Shown: positions 18,208-26,664 of the stretch, piece by piece | Position numbering within the stretch: the first letter of the stretch is position 1 | Layout: every line of letters starts with the position of its first letter | Origin: Benzoatithermus sp963720725 | Lineage (GTDB): Bacteria; Pseudomonadota; Alphaproteobacteria; Geminicoccales; Geminicoccaceae | Length of the DNA: 64,000 nucleotides | Assembly (NCBI GenBank): GCA_963720725.1 | Contig: CAVRGN010000011.1 | Location: 62,001 to 126,000, forward strand | Direction of reading: 5' to 3' | Position numbers and translations under genes: made by a program | The notes under the pieces: generated by a model | Told to the model about the DNA's origin: nothing | What the model saw: only the letters and a program-made list of their open reading frames with translations | The model's database searches: none

Positions 18208-18894
18208 ATGCAGCGCCGTACCCTCCTCGCCGCCGTTCCAGCGCTTCTGGCCGCTCCCCCTGTCCGCGCCGCGACGCCCGGGCCGGTGCTGCTGGAGCTG
18301 TTCACCTCGCAGGGCTGCAGCTCCTGCCCCCGCGCCGACGCGGTCCTGGCCCGGCTGGCCGAACGCGACGATGTGCTGCCGCTGGCGTTCCATGTCACCT
18401 ACTGGGACCGCCTCGGCTGGCGCGACACGCTCGGCAACCCGCGCTTCGACCAGCGCCAGCGCTGGTATGGCGGGATTCTGGGCACCGGCTCCTACACTCC
18501 GCAGGCGGTGGTCGCTGGCGAGATCGACCTGGTCGGCTCGGATCCGCGCCTGGAGCAGGCGTTGGAAATCGCGCGCAGCAACCGGATGCCGGCGCGGATC
18601 GAAATCGGCGGCCTCTCCGGCCTGTTGCCGCCCGTGGCCATGGTCGGCGAGGTGCGGCTGGTGGCGGTAAGCTTCGAGCCGCGTCGCCGGGTGCGCATCG
18701 AGCGCGGCGAGAATGCCGGTGCGGAGATCGACTATGTGAACGCGGTCCGCTCATTGTCCGACCTCGGCCCCTGGGACGGACGGGAGCGCGAAATCGGCCT
18801 GGGCGCGGTTGCCGCGGCGGACCGGGGTCTCGCTCTCATCGCCCAGGAGACCGCAACCGGCCGCATCGTCGCCATCGGGCGCGGTACCGCCTGA
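18208..18894 (+). CDS. DUF1223 family secreted protein
   Basis: The 228-residue protein has an N-terminal export signal with twin arginines (MQRRTLLAAVPALLAAPPVRA). It then has the thioredoxin-like DUF1223 domain: VLLELFTSQGCSSCPRADAVL with a CxxC-like pair, FHVTYWDRLGW, and TPQAVVAGEIDLVGSD. Members are common in alphaproteobacteria and are of unknown function; the CSSCP motif suggests a thiol-redox role outside the cytoplasm, which is inference. It is divergent from the sugar operon. Confidence 0.88.
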   Translation: MQRRTLLAAVPALLAAPPVRAATPGPVLLELFTSQGCSSCPRADAVLARLAERDDVLPLAFHVTYWDRLGWRDTLGNPRFDQRQRWYGGILGTGSYTPQAVVAGEIDLVGSDPRLEQALEIARSNRMPARIEIGGLSGLLPPVAMVGEVRLVAVSFEPRRRVRIERGENAGAEIDYVNAVRSLSDLGPWDGREREIGLGAVAAADRGLALIAQETATGRIVAIGRGTA

Positions 18895-18903
18895 CCGGAC
18901 TGC

Positions 18904-19962
18904 CTAGGGCCGGGCTTCCGCCAACCGGGTGTGCTCGGGCGAATCGGTTTCCTGCAGCGCCAGGGTCCGGTAGATCCGCATGTCCTCCTCGTCCATGGCG
19001 AAGACCCGCGGCTGACCGGCTTCGGCTTTCGTCATGATGGACTTGCCCAAATGCACGGTCGTCCCCAGCCCGGCATAGACGTACCTGTCGCCGAAGCTCT
19101 GCTTGAGGATGGCAAAGGCGGGCTCGCCGGTGCAATGCACGGGTGCGATCCACTCTACCTCGAGCTCGTCACGCAGTTCCGCCGCGATCTGCGTGATCTG
19201 CTCGGGCTTTGCCGGCAAGAGATGGGTGCCGCCGAAGACCAGATGGATGGGCTTGCCGGTCACCTCCTTCGCGGCTGCGACGACCTTCTGGATCGTGGGA
19301 TGGCTGCAGCCGACCACCAGAACGACGCCGTCCGGGGTGTCGATCGCCAGCGAGATCTCCATGACGTCGAGATCCACGCCCCAGGAGCCCTTCAGGATGA
19401 TGAGATGGAAGCCCGGCGCCACCTCGGTCGTCTCGGTGATCCAGGTGAACTTGCCCTCGGGCCAGGCGCTGCCGAAGCGCAGCTTGTCGGGCGGACTGCC
19501 GTCGAAATAGCGCATCTCGGCCGGCAGGGACGGCTCCGGCTTGATGAACGTGCCCGGCAGCGCCGCGCCGAAGACGCCGAAATTCTCCTTGGGCGCATAG
19601 ATCGGAACGTTCGGGTTGACGGTCAGCAGATAGTTCAGGCCGCTGGTGTGGTCGCCATGGCGGTGCGAGACGACGACGAAGTCCAGCTTGGCGAGGTCGA
19701 TGCCCTTCGCCTTGACGTTGTGCGCGAAGATCTCGGCATTGTTGCCGGTGTCGAACAGGATCCGCTTGCCGTCATACTCGATGAAGGCGGAGAAGCCCCA
19801 GTCCTTGGTCATGGTCGAGGTCTTGCCGAAGGCGTCGTAGAGCACGGTGATTTGCGCCGGCGACGGCTCATCCGACGCAGCCTGACCGGTTGGCATCGCC
19901 AGCCCGGCGAGCAGCGAAAGACCGGCCAGGCTCAGCCAGCCCGGAACATCGCCCATTCTCAT
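18904..19962 (-). CDS. Exported MBL-fold metallohydrolase
   Basis: The 352-residue protein starts at 19962 behind an AGGAGGG ribosome-binding site. It has a signal peptide (SLAGLSLLAGLAMPTGQA). The metallo-beta-lactamase zinc motif is SHRHGDHTSGL near residues 100-110, and further ligands are in VGCSHPTIQKV and APVHCTGEPA. This arrangement resembles the 7,8-dihydropterin-6-methyl-4-(beta-D-ribofuranosyl)aminobenzene phosphate synthase-like subgroup, usually of unknown role in bacteria. It follows the AhpD-like gene by 49 nt, so both are probably one operon. Confidence 0.85.
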   Translation of the reverse strand: MRMGDVPGWLSLAGLSLLAGLAMPTGQAASDEPSPAQITVLYDAFGKTSTMTKDWGFSAFIEYDGKRILFDTGNNAEIFAHNVKAKGIDLAKLDFVVVSHRHGDHTSGLNYLLTVNPNVPIYAPKENFGVFGAALPGTFIKPEPSLPAEMRYFDGSPPDKLRFGSAWPEGKFTWITETTEVAPGFHLIILKGSWGVDLDVMEISLAIDTPDGVVLVVGCSHPTIQKVVAAAKEVTGKPIHLVFGGTHLLPAKPEQITQIAAELRDELEVEWIAPVHCTGEPAFAILKQSFGDRYVYAGLGTTVHLGKSIMTKAEAGQPRVFAMDEEDMRIYRTLALQETDSPEHTRLAEARP

Positions 19963-20011
19963 GACTTCCCTCCTTCCGCGCGCAATCTGCCAGCGGTGCA
20001 AGCGTGCGGGC

Positions 20012-20476
20012 TCAATTGCTCTTCGGCGCCTCGGCCACATGAGCGAGGATGCCGTCGATGTCCGACTTGAACTGGTCGAGGTCGAACTGATTGCCGTTCA
20101 GGATCGTGCTCCACAGCCGCACCTCGCCCGCATAGGAGACGGCCTCTTTGACCTCGGCGTCGGTCGCGCCGTTGGCCTTGGCGAATCTGGTGTGGGCATA
20201 GGCGCAGTAGGCGCAGGGGATCTGGGCTGCGACCCCGAGTGCGATCAGCTCGCGGTACTTGGCGGGGATCGCTCCCGCCGGATCGCCCGAACTGCCCTTC
20301 ATGAACGCCCAGGCGCCTGCCTGGGCGCTTTCCGGCAGGAGGTCGATGAACGGCGGCACCGCGCCCAAGGTGGCGGTCATCTCGGCCCTGGCCGCATCGA
20401 GCGCGTCATCGGCGCGTGCGCTCACGGAAATGCCGAGCAGCAACACCGCGCCGATCACCAAACGTGCCATCCGCAT
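20012..20476 (-). CDS. Exported carboxymuconolactone decarboxylase/AhpD-like protein
   Basis: The 154-residue protein has the CMD/AhpD fold. The active-site motif is CAYCAYAHTRFAKANGA, with two redox cysteines and a His, near residues 92-110. AhpD-type proteins reduce peroxides through this CxxC. Unusually, an N-terminal signal peptide (ARLVIGAVLLLGISVSARA) sends it out of the cytoplasm. The start at 20476 is chosen because GGGGAG lies 8 nt upstream; a Met at 20491 is possible. It is the first gene of a pair with the exported MBL-fold protein. Confidence 0.85.
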   Translation of the reverse strand: MRMARLVIGAVLLLGISVSARADDALDAARAEMTATLGAVPPFIDLLPESAQAGAWAFMKGSSGDPAGAIPAKYRELIALGVAAQIPCAYCAYAHTRFAKANGATDAEVKEAVSYAGEVRLWSTILNGNQFDLDQFKSDIDGILAHVAEAPKSN

Positions 20477-20669
20477 GTGAAATCTCCCCAATCATAGGTT
20501 TCCGTATTCACGCCGAGTGTTCTCAACGAGTACATGTGGCTTGCGAAATCACGGCACGCCGACTTCCTGTCTGCACGAGATCTGCGTATGCTGTCTGTTC
20601 GCCATCGCGCATAGACGGGTGCCGTTTCGTCATCCCGTCGCATGCGCGAGATCGTGGCGGGAGCACGGC

Positions 20670-21377
20670 ATGGGTTGCGCTCATTCCCTTGCGGACAGCC
20701 GATTGCTGCAGGGTTTGTCCGGTTCGGTCCGCGGACGGCTGGCAGCGGCGACGGAGCACAGGTCGCTTCGTCTCGGCGAGGTCGTCTGCGAGCGCGAAGC
20801 GCGCACCCGTCACGTCTTCTTTCCGATCGACTGCGTGGCTTCGCTGGTATCGACCATGGCCGACGGACGTACCGCCGACATTGCGCTGATCGGCACCGAA
20901 GGCGTGTTCGGGATCGCCGGGTTCCTGGGCGGCGGCGCCGGCCCGACCGAGACCGTGATCCAGGTGGCGGGCAGCGCGCTGGTCGTCGGCGTCCGGGCGC
21001 TGCAAACCGAGTTCCAGCGGGCGGGGGCCCTGCAGCTGGCGCTGCTGCGCTTCACCCAGGCCTTGATCGCGCAGGTCTCCCAGACTTCTGCCTGTCACCG
21101 CCTGCACCCGGTCGACCGCCGGCTGTGCGGCTGGCTGCTGCTGCTCCGCGATCGGACCGCCACCGACGAGCTGTTCCTGACCCAGGAGCGCATCGCCCAT
21201 ATGCTGGGGGTGCGCCGCGAGTGCGTGGCCGTCGCCGCGGCCCGCCTGCAGGATGCGGGCGTGATCGCCTATGTCCGTGGTCACCTGAGGATCCGCGACC
21301 GCGCCGGACTGGAAGCCAGGGCGTGCGAGTGCTATCGGGTGGTCAGGGACGAGTATGCGCGCCTGCTCGCGTCCTGA
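20670..21377 (+). CDS. Crp/Fnr-family transcriptional regulator
   Basis: The 235-residue protein has an N-terminal cyclic-nucleotide-binding-like beta-barrel (LRLGEVVCEREARTRHVFFPIDCVAS) and a C-terminal winged helix (ELFLTQERIAHMLGVRRECVAVAAARLQDAGVI). The effector-binding region is divergent and lacks FNR cysteines, so the signal is unknown. Proteins of this subgroup often begin with an N-terminal LLxGL helix, also seen here. The start at 20670 has GGGAG upstream. It is divergent from the exported AhpD-like/MBL pair and could control it, which is inference. Confidence 0.85.
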   Translation: MGCAHSLADSRLLQGLSGSVRGRLAAATEHRSLRLGEVVCEREARTRHVFFPIDCVASLVSTMADGRTADIALIGTEGVFGIAGFLGGGAGPTETVIQVAGSALVVGVRALQTEFQRAGALQLALLRFTQALIAQVSQTSACHRLHPVDRRLCGWLLLLRDRTATDELFLTQERIAHMLGVRRECVAVAAARLQDAGVIAYVRGHLRIRDRAGLEARACECYRVVRDEYARLLAS

Positions 21378-21406
21378 ACCTTCGTCTCCCCAGTAGAGTC
21401 GAGCCG

Positions 21407-22027
21407 ATGCAGCCTTTCACCAAGCTCACCGCGATCGCGGCACCCCTGCCGATGATGAACGTCGACACCGACATGATCATCCCGGCCAAGTGGCTGAAGA
21501 CGATCAAGCGCACCGGCCTCGGCGTCGCCCTGTTCGAATCCATGCGGTACCGCGAGGACTTGACCGAGCATCCCGAGTTCATCTTGAACCGGGCGCCCTG
21601 GCGCGACGCCCAGATCCTGATCGCCGGCCCCAACTTCGGTTGCGGCAGCAGCAGGGAGCACGCCCCGTGGGCGCTGCTCGACTTCGGCATCCGCTGCGTG
21701 ATCGCCCCCAGCTTCGCCGACATCTTCTACAACAACTGCTTCAAGAACGGCATCCTGCCGATCGTCCTGGCCAAGGACCAGGTCGACCTCCTGATCCACG
21801 AGGCCGAGACCGCCACCGATCCGACCTTCACGGTCGACCTCGAGCATCACCTGATCCACCGTCCGATGGGCAACGAGCCGATCAAGTTCGACCTCGACCC
21901 GGCCACCCGCCACAAGCTGCTCCACGGCCTCGACGATATCGGCCAGACGCTCCAGCAAGCCGGCAAGATCGACGGCTTCGAGCACGGGCAGAAGGCGAGC
22001 TTCCCCTGGCTCTACCGGGCGGCCTGA
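21407..22027 (+). CDS. leuD: 3-isopropylmalate dehydratase small subunit
   Basis: LeuD forms the isopropylmalate isomerase with LeuC. The 206-residue protein has the swivel-domain signatures: NVDTDMIIPAKWLK, GPNFGCGSSREHAPWAL and NNCFKNGILPI. Length is usual for the long proteobacterial form. It sits 29 nt after the Crp-type regulator and 16.5 kb from leuC. In many alphaproteobacteria leuC and leuD are adjacent. No leuB follows within the window. Confidence 0.96.
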   Translation: MQPFTKLTAIAAPLPMMNVDTDMIIPAKWLKTIKRTGLGVALFESMRYREDLTEHPEFILNRAPWRDAQILIAGPNFGCGSSREHAPWALLDFGIRCVIAPSFADIFYNNCFKNGILPIVLAKDQVDLLIHEAETATDPTFTVDLEHHLIHRPMGNEPIKFDLDPATRHKLLHGLDDIGQTLQQAGKIDGFEHGQKASFPWLYRAA

Positions 22028-22039
22028 GCGCGGCGCGGA

Positions 22040-22744
22040 TCAGTCCAGCTCGACTTCCAGGACTTGCGCGAAACCGTCCCGCCCGGCGGCGGTGATCCTG
22101 ACCGCGCGGCTGTGTGGGACGGGTGTGATCCAGCCCAGCGCCGTCATGCGCCGGCACAAGGCGGCGCCGAGCCACCCCCCGAGATGCGGCCGCCGCTCGC
22201 TCCAGTCGAGGCAGATCCGGCATAGCGGCCGCCGCCCGCCGCGCGCGCCGAGGTCGATCTCGAGCGTCTGCTCGATGAATTCGGCTCCGGCTTCGGTCAA
22301 GCCGCCCACGCCGTCCTCGGCCTCGCGCAGCATCAGATGGCCGCGGCGCTCGAGGCTGGCGGTGATCGCCACGCCCAGGCGGCCGGCAAGGTGATCGTAG
22401 CAGGTGCGCGCCGCACGCAGGGCCTCGTCGCGCGGATTGGCGGGACGGTGGCGTCGCGGCCCGACCGCCGCGAGCGCCGTCACGGCCTCCAGCGCCCGCG
22501 CGACCTCGGGGGACGCCAGCCGGTGATAGCGGTGTCGACCTTGTCGCAGCACGGTCACCAGCTGCAACTCGACCAGCCGCGCCAGGTGCCCGGAGGTGGT
22601 CTGCGCGCTCACGCCGGCGTGCCAGGCGAGCTCTCCCGCGGTCAGCGCGCGCCCGTCCATGAGGGCCAGGAGGATGTTGGCGCGCGCGGGATCGCCGAGC
22701 AGCGCACCCGTCTGCGCCAGCGCATTGCCTGAGACCATCGTCAT
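22040..22744 (-). CDS. ArsR-family winged-helix regulator
   Basis: The 234-residue protein has a winged-helix domain in its first 90 residues: LLGDPARANILLALMDGRALTAGELA, VSAQTTSGHLARLVELQLV, and RQGRHRYHRLA. A C-terminal half of about 140 residues has three conserved-looking cysteines (CYDHLAGRLGV, LCRICLDWSERRPHLGGWLG). This longer ArsR-like type occurs in many proteobacteria and its signal is unknown. It is convergent with leuD, 12 nt apart. Confidence 0.88.
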   Translation of the reverse strand: MTMVSGNALAQTGALLGDPARANILLALMDGRALTAGELAWHAGVSAQTTSGHLARLVELQLVTVLRQGRHRYHRLASPEVARALEAVTALAAVGPRRHRPANPRDEALRAARTCYDHLAGRLGVAITASLERRGHLMLREAEDGVGGLTEAGAEFIEQTLEIDLGARGGRRPLCRICLDWSERRPHLGGWLGAALCRRMTALGWITPVPHSRAVRITAAGRDGFAQVLEVELD

Positions 22745-22872
22745 GCCGCCCAGGATAGGTCCGGCCGCGCGCTTGGCCAGCGGGAACGCTACGGCGCCGG
22801 CCGTAGTGTCGGTGCGCCGGCGGCGGCCCGCCCTGTGGCACCCTTGCCCGGTCAGCAACGACGGGGGTTCCC

Positions 22873-23073
22873 ATGACACGGGCAACAGCGGCACGGATGC
22901 CTGCGTTCACCGGCGCTCTGCGATGGCGGTCGCTCCTCGACCGGTATCGGCAACTGCGCGAGCGGCGGCGGCAGCGGCGCGCGCTGGCCGAGCTCGACGA
23001 TTTCCTGCTGCGCGACATCGGCCTGACCCGGGAGCAGGCGCTCGCCGAGGCGGCACGGCCACCCTGGCGGTGA
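22873..23073 (+). CDS. DUF1127 small protein
   Basis: This 66-residue basic protein has the DUF1127 motif in its C-terminal half (RRQRRALAELDDFLLRDIGLTREQALAEA). Small DUF1127 proteins in alphaproteobacteria have been linked to RNA binding and to carbon, phosphate and oxidative-stress responses. It stands alone between a divergent regulator and the convergent isoprenoid operon. Confidence 0.9.
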   Translation: MTRATAARMPAFTGALRWRSLLDRYRQLRERRRQRRALAELDDFLLRDIGLTREQALAEAARPPWR

Positions 23074-23091
23074 CCTGGCCGCACCTGGCCG

Positions 23092-23535
23092 CTACGGCTC
23101 CAGGTCGACCACCTCGACGCCCAGCCGCTCTGCCAGCCGTTCGCCCAGGATGCGGCGATGGCAGTGGTCGGCGTGGCGCTCGAAGCAGAGCAGGCACAAG
23201 GGCCGCCCGGCCTCGACCAAGCCTGCCAGCTCCTCCATCTCGGCCATGGCAGTCTCGCCCGCCATATGCGCCTCGAAGATCCGGCGCATGTCGGCGTAGC
23301 GTCCGGTGCGGGCGGCCAGCCTGCCATCCGGCGGGGTGCCGAGGCCGCGCAGGTGGCGATAGTCGATGCCGACGGTGGCGACGCCGGCGGCGAGCTGGCG
23401 CTTGGAGAAGCCCGGCCGCCGCGAGGCCGCGACCGCGCGCACGTCGACCAGCAGGGTGACGCCGGCAGCGGCCAGAGTGCCGATGACCGCCTCGGGGTTG
23501 GATTCCTGGTAGCCGATGGTGAAGACCGCCGTCAC
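23092..23535 (-). CDS. DUF488 family protein
   Basis: The 147-residue protein starts at a GTG (23535), 10 nt after the dxs stop. It has the DUF488 motifs: FTIGYQESNPEAVIGTL, VTLLVDVRAVAASRRPGF, YRHLRGLGTP and LCLLCFERHADHCHRRIL. Some members are thought to bind or modify nucleic acid; function is not established. The open frame extends into dxs but that is a shadow. It is the last gene of the isoprenoid operon, a place often held by tlyA in related bacteria. Confidence 0.88.
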   Translation of the reverse strand: MTAVFTIGYQESNPEAVIGTLAAAGVTLLVDVRAVAASRRPGFSKRQLAAGVATVGIDYRHLRGLGTPPDGRLAARTGRYADMRRIFEAHMAGETAMAEMEELAGLVEAGRPLCLLCFERHADHCHRRILGERLAERLGVEVVDLEP

Positions 23536-23545
23536 GGCGGCGGCC

Positions 23546-25474
23546 TCATGCCGCGCCGGCGTGCGCCGCGGTCTTGGTGGGCCGGCCTTCGCCCAGGACG
23601 CGGTCGACCAGTGCCACGATCGCGGCCTCGTCCAGGCCGGCATCGTGGTACTGCCCGGCGGGCGTGCCCTGCTCGAGGAAGCGGTCGGGCAGGACCATGC
23701 TGCGCAGCCGCAGCTTGCCGGAATCGAGCAGGCCGGCATCCAGCATGTGCTGCTGCACGAAGCTGCCGAAGCCGCCGATCGAGCCTTCCTCGACCGTCAC
23801 GATCAGCTGGTGCTTCGCGGCCAGCCTCGCGATCAGCTCGTGGTCGAGCGGCTTGGCGAAGCGGGCATCGGCGACGGTGGTCGAGATGCCGCGCGCGGCC
23901 AGCGTGTCCGCGGCCTTGAGCGCATCCTGCAGCCGGGCGCCCAGCGAGAGGATCGCCACCTTGGACCCCTCGCGCACCACCCTGCCCTTGCCGATCTCCA
24001 GAGGCTCGATGGTCTCGGGGATGTCCATGCCCACGCCCTCGCCGCGCGGGTAGCGGAAGGCGATCGGGCCCTTGTCGTGGCGCGCGGCGGTGACCACCAT
24101 GCGCATCAGCTCGAGCTCGTCGGCAGCGGCCATGATCACGAAGCCTGGCAGGCAGCCCAGATAGGCCACGTCGAACGAGCCGGCATGGGTCGCACCGTCG
24201 GCGCCGACGAGACCGGCGCGGTCGATGGCGAAGCGCACCGGCAGGCCCTGGATCGCCACGTCGTGGACCACCTGGTCGTAGGCGCGCTGCAGGAAGGTCG
24301 AGTAGATGGCGCAGAACGGTCGGAAGCCCTCGGTGGCGAGGCCGGCGGCGAAGGTGACCGCATGCTGCTCGGCGATGCCGACGTCGAAGCAGCGCTCCGG
24401 GAACGCCTTGGCGAACAGGTCGAGCCCGGTGCCGGCCGGCATCGCGGCGTTGACCGCGACGATGCGGTCGTCCTGGCCCGCCTCGCGCACCAGCTGCTTG
24501 GCGAACACCGAGGTGTAGCTGGGCGCGTTGGACTTCGCCTTCTGCTGCGTGCCGGTGATCACGTCGAACTTGCTGACACCGTGATACTTGTCGGTCGCAC
24601 TCTCGGCCGGCCCGTAGCCCTTGCCCTTCTGCGTGACGACGTGGATCAGCACCGGGCCGCGGTCGCTGGCGTCGCGGACGTTCTCCAGCACCGGGATCAG
24701 GTGCTCCAGGTTATGACCGTCGAGCGGGCCGATATAGTAGAAGCCCAGCTCCTCGAACAAGGTGCCGCCGGTGGCGAGCCCGCGCGCGAACTCCTCGGCC
24801 CGCGAGGCCACGGTCGCCAGCCGCGACGGCAGATACTCGGTCATCTGCTTGGCGATGTGCCGGAAACCGCGATAGGTGTGCGAGGAGACGACCTTGGACA
24901 GGTAGGCGCTCATGGCCCCCGTCGGCGGTGCTATCGACATGTCGTTGTCGTTGAGGATCACGATCAGGCGGGCGCGCATCGCCCCGGTATTGTTCATGGC
25001 CTCGTAGGCCATGCCGGCGCTCATCGCACCGTCGCCGATGACCGCGACCACGTTGCGCTCGATCCCGTCGAGCCTGGCCGCCGTCGCCATGCCGAGCCCG
25101 GCCGAGATCGAGGTCGAGCTGTGGGCGGCGCCGAAAGGGTCGTAGGTGCTCTCCGACCGCCGGGTGAAGCCGGAGATGCCGCCCGGCTGGCGCAAGGTGC
25201 GGATGCGGTCGCGCCGCCCGGTCAGGATCTTGTGCGGGTAGGCCTGGTGTCCGACGTCCCAGATCAGGCGGTCGTGCGGGGTGGCGAAGACGTGGTGCAG
25301 CGCCACCGACAGCTCGACCACACCGAGCCCGGCGCCGAGATGGCCGCCGGTCACCGACACGGCATCGATGGTCTCCTGCCGCAGCTCGGCCGCCAGTTGC
25401 ACCAGGCTGGCCCGGCCGAGGCGCCGGAGGTCGCTGGGCTCGTGAACCTGGTCGAGAAGTGGGGTCGACGTCAT
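23546..25474 (-). CDS. dxs: 1-deoxy-D-xylulose-5-phosphate synthase
   Basis: DXS condenses pyruvate and glyceraldehyde 3-phosphate to DXP, the entry step of the MEP isoprenoid pathway and a source for thiamine and pyridoxal phosphate. The 642-residue protein has the expected order: GGHLGAGLGVVELSVALH, WDVGHQAYPHK, the TPP site GDGAMSAGMAYEAMN with LNDNDMSI, the transketolase core with EQHAVTFAAGLA and DRAGLVGADGATH, and the C-terminal domain with TVEEGSIGGFGS. Length is normal. It follows ispA by 28 nt. Confidence 0.98.
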   Translation of the reverse strand: MTSTPLLDQVHEPSDLRRLGRASLVQLAAELRQETIDAVSVTGGHLGAGLGVVELSVALHHVFATPHDRLIWDVGHQAYPHKILTGRRDRIRTLRQPGGISGFTRRSESTYDPFGAAHSSTSISAGLGMATAARLDGIERNVVAVIGDGAMSAGMAYEAMNNTGAMRARLIVILNDNDMSIAPPTGAMSAYLSKVVSSHTYRGFRHIAKQMTEYLPSRLATVASRAEEFARGLATGGTLFEELGFYYIGPLDGHNLEHLIPVLENVRDASDRGPVLIHVVTQKGKGYGPAESATDKYHGVSKFDVITGTQQKAKSNAPSYTSVFAKQLVREAGQDDRIVAVNAAMPAGTGLDLFAKAFPERCFDVGIAEQHAVTFAAGLATEGFRPFCAIYSTFLQRAYDQVVHDVAIQGLPVRFAIDRAGLVGADGATHAGSFDVAYLGCLPGFVIMAAADELELMRMVVTAARHDKGPIAFRYPRGEGVGMDIPETIEPLEIGKGRVVREGSKVAILSLGARLQDALKAADTLAARGISTTVADARFAKPLDHELIARLAAKHQLIVTVEEGSIGGFGSFVQQHMLDAGLLDSGKLRLRSMVLPDRFLEQGTPAGQYHDAGLDEAAIVALVDRVLGEGRPTKTAAHAGAA

Positions 25475-25502
25475 GGGGAACGGAACTCTTTGGCCGAGCG
25501 GT

Positions 25503-26396
25503 TCAGGATTTTCTGCTGATGACGAAATCGAAAAGTTCTACCAGAAGCGTGGCGCGGTCTTCGAAGATGTCAAGGCGGCCCAACGCCCGTGCGCGCAAGT
25601 CGGCCAGCAGGCGTCGTGCACCATCCTCGCCCAGGACGCCGACGAAGGTGGCCTTGCCGACCGCGTCGTCGCGGCCGGCATCCTTGCCGGTGGCCACCCC
25701 CTCGCCGCCGCGATCGAGCAGGTCGTCTTGGATCTGGAAGGCGAGACCTAGGTCGTCGGCATAGGCGCACAGTGCCGTCTCGGCCGAGGGCGGAGCGTGG
25801 CCGAGAATCGCGCCGGCCTCGCAGGCGTAGCGGATCAGGGCACCCGTTTTCAGGCGCTGCATGGCCGATATCTCGGCCATGCTCCAGTCCTGCTTCTCGG
25901 CCATGAGGTCCAGCAGCTGGCCGCCGCACATGCCGAGGGAGCCGGCGGCGACCGCAAGGCCGAGGATCAGGCGCGACCGCTGCTCGGCGTCGGCGCCATA
26001 GTCCGGCCGCGCCAGGACCTCGAACGCCAGTGGCTGCAGGGCGTCGCCGGCCAGGATCGCGGTCGCCTCGCCGAACGCGCGATGGCACGAGGGGCGGCCG
26101 CGCCGCAACAGGGCGTCGTCCATGGCCGGCAGATCGTCATGGACCAGGGAGTAGCCGTGGATCAGCTCGATCGCGGCACCGACGCGCATCGGCGCCGCCC
26201 CGCGCACCCCGAACAGGCCCGCGGTGGCGGCCACCATGAACGGGCGCAACCGCTTGCCCCCGCCGAGAACCGCGTAGCGCATGGCCTCGTGCAGCCTGGC
26301 CTGGGGCCCGGCGACCGAGGGCAGCAGCACCTCGAGCTCGGCCTCGGCCGCGGCGGCGACGGTCGCGATCGACCGGGCGAAGTCGACCGGGCTCAC
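25503..26396 (-). CDS. ispA: Farnesyl diphosphate synthase (polyprenyl synthetase)
   Basis: The enzyme chains C5 isoprenoid units to farnesyl (or geranylgeranyl) diphosphate. The 297-residue protein has the first Asp-rich motif HDDLPAMDDALLRRG near residues 90-104, GGKRLRP near residue 47, and the second motif FQIQDDLLD near residue 216. Chain length cannot be fixed from sequence alone but neighbours favour farnesyl. Its start overlaps xseB by 4 nt (ATGA). It sits in the HDAC-xseB-ispA-dxs block. Confidence 0.95.
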   Translation of the reverse strand: MSPVDFARSIATVAAAAEAELEVLLPSVAGPQARLHEAMRYAVLGGGKRLRPFMVAATAGLFGVRGAAPMRVGAAIELIHGYSLVHDDLPAMDDALLRRGRPSCHRAFGEATAILAGDALQPLAFEVLARPDYGADAEQRSRLILGLAVAAGSLGMCGGQLLDLMAEKQDWSMAEISAMQRLKTGALIRYACEAGAILGHAPPSAETALCAYADDLGLAFQIQDDLLDRGGEGVATGKDAGRDDAVGKATFVGVLGEDGARRLLADLRARALGRLDIFEDRATLLVELFDFVISRKS

Positions 26397-26662
26397 TGCG
26401 CCTCGAACGGCTGCAGCTTGGCGTTGCCCTCGCGGTCCAAGGTCAGCTTCTCCACCCGCAGCTGCACCTGGCGGAGCTTTTCGGCGCAGTGCGCGCGCAG
26501 AGCGGTGCCGCGCTCGTAGGCCTGGATCGAGTTCTCGAGGTCGAGCTGGCCACGCTCGAGCTTCTGCACGATGGCCTCGAGCTCGCCCAGCGCCTCCTCG
26601 AAGCTCATCTCGGCCACGGGCCTCGCGGCGGTCGGGTCGGGGGCGGCCACGGGTTCGGCCAT
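26393..26662 (-). CDS. xseB: Exodeoxyribonuclease VII small subunit
   Basis: XseB partners XseA in a nuclease that degrades single-stranded DNA. The 89-residue protein has the family core MSFEEALGELEAIVQKLERGQLDLENSIQAYERG (residues about 19-52) and a coiled helical C terminus. It is coupled to ispA by an ATGA overlap and lies 2 nt after the HDAC-like gene. The large subunit gene is not in this window. Confidence 0.95.
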   Translation of the reverse strand: MAEPVAAPDPTAARPVAEMSFEEALGELEAIVQKLERGQLDLENSIQAYERGTALRAHCAEKLRQVQLRVEKLTLDREGNAKLQPFEAQ

Positions 26663-26664
26663 CG

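Noticed and set aside
23516..25519. A 667-codon plus-strand frame opposite dxs.
   Set aside because: Shadow of dxs, low-complexity translation.
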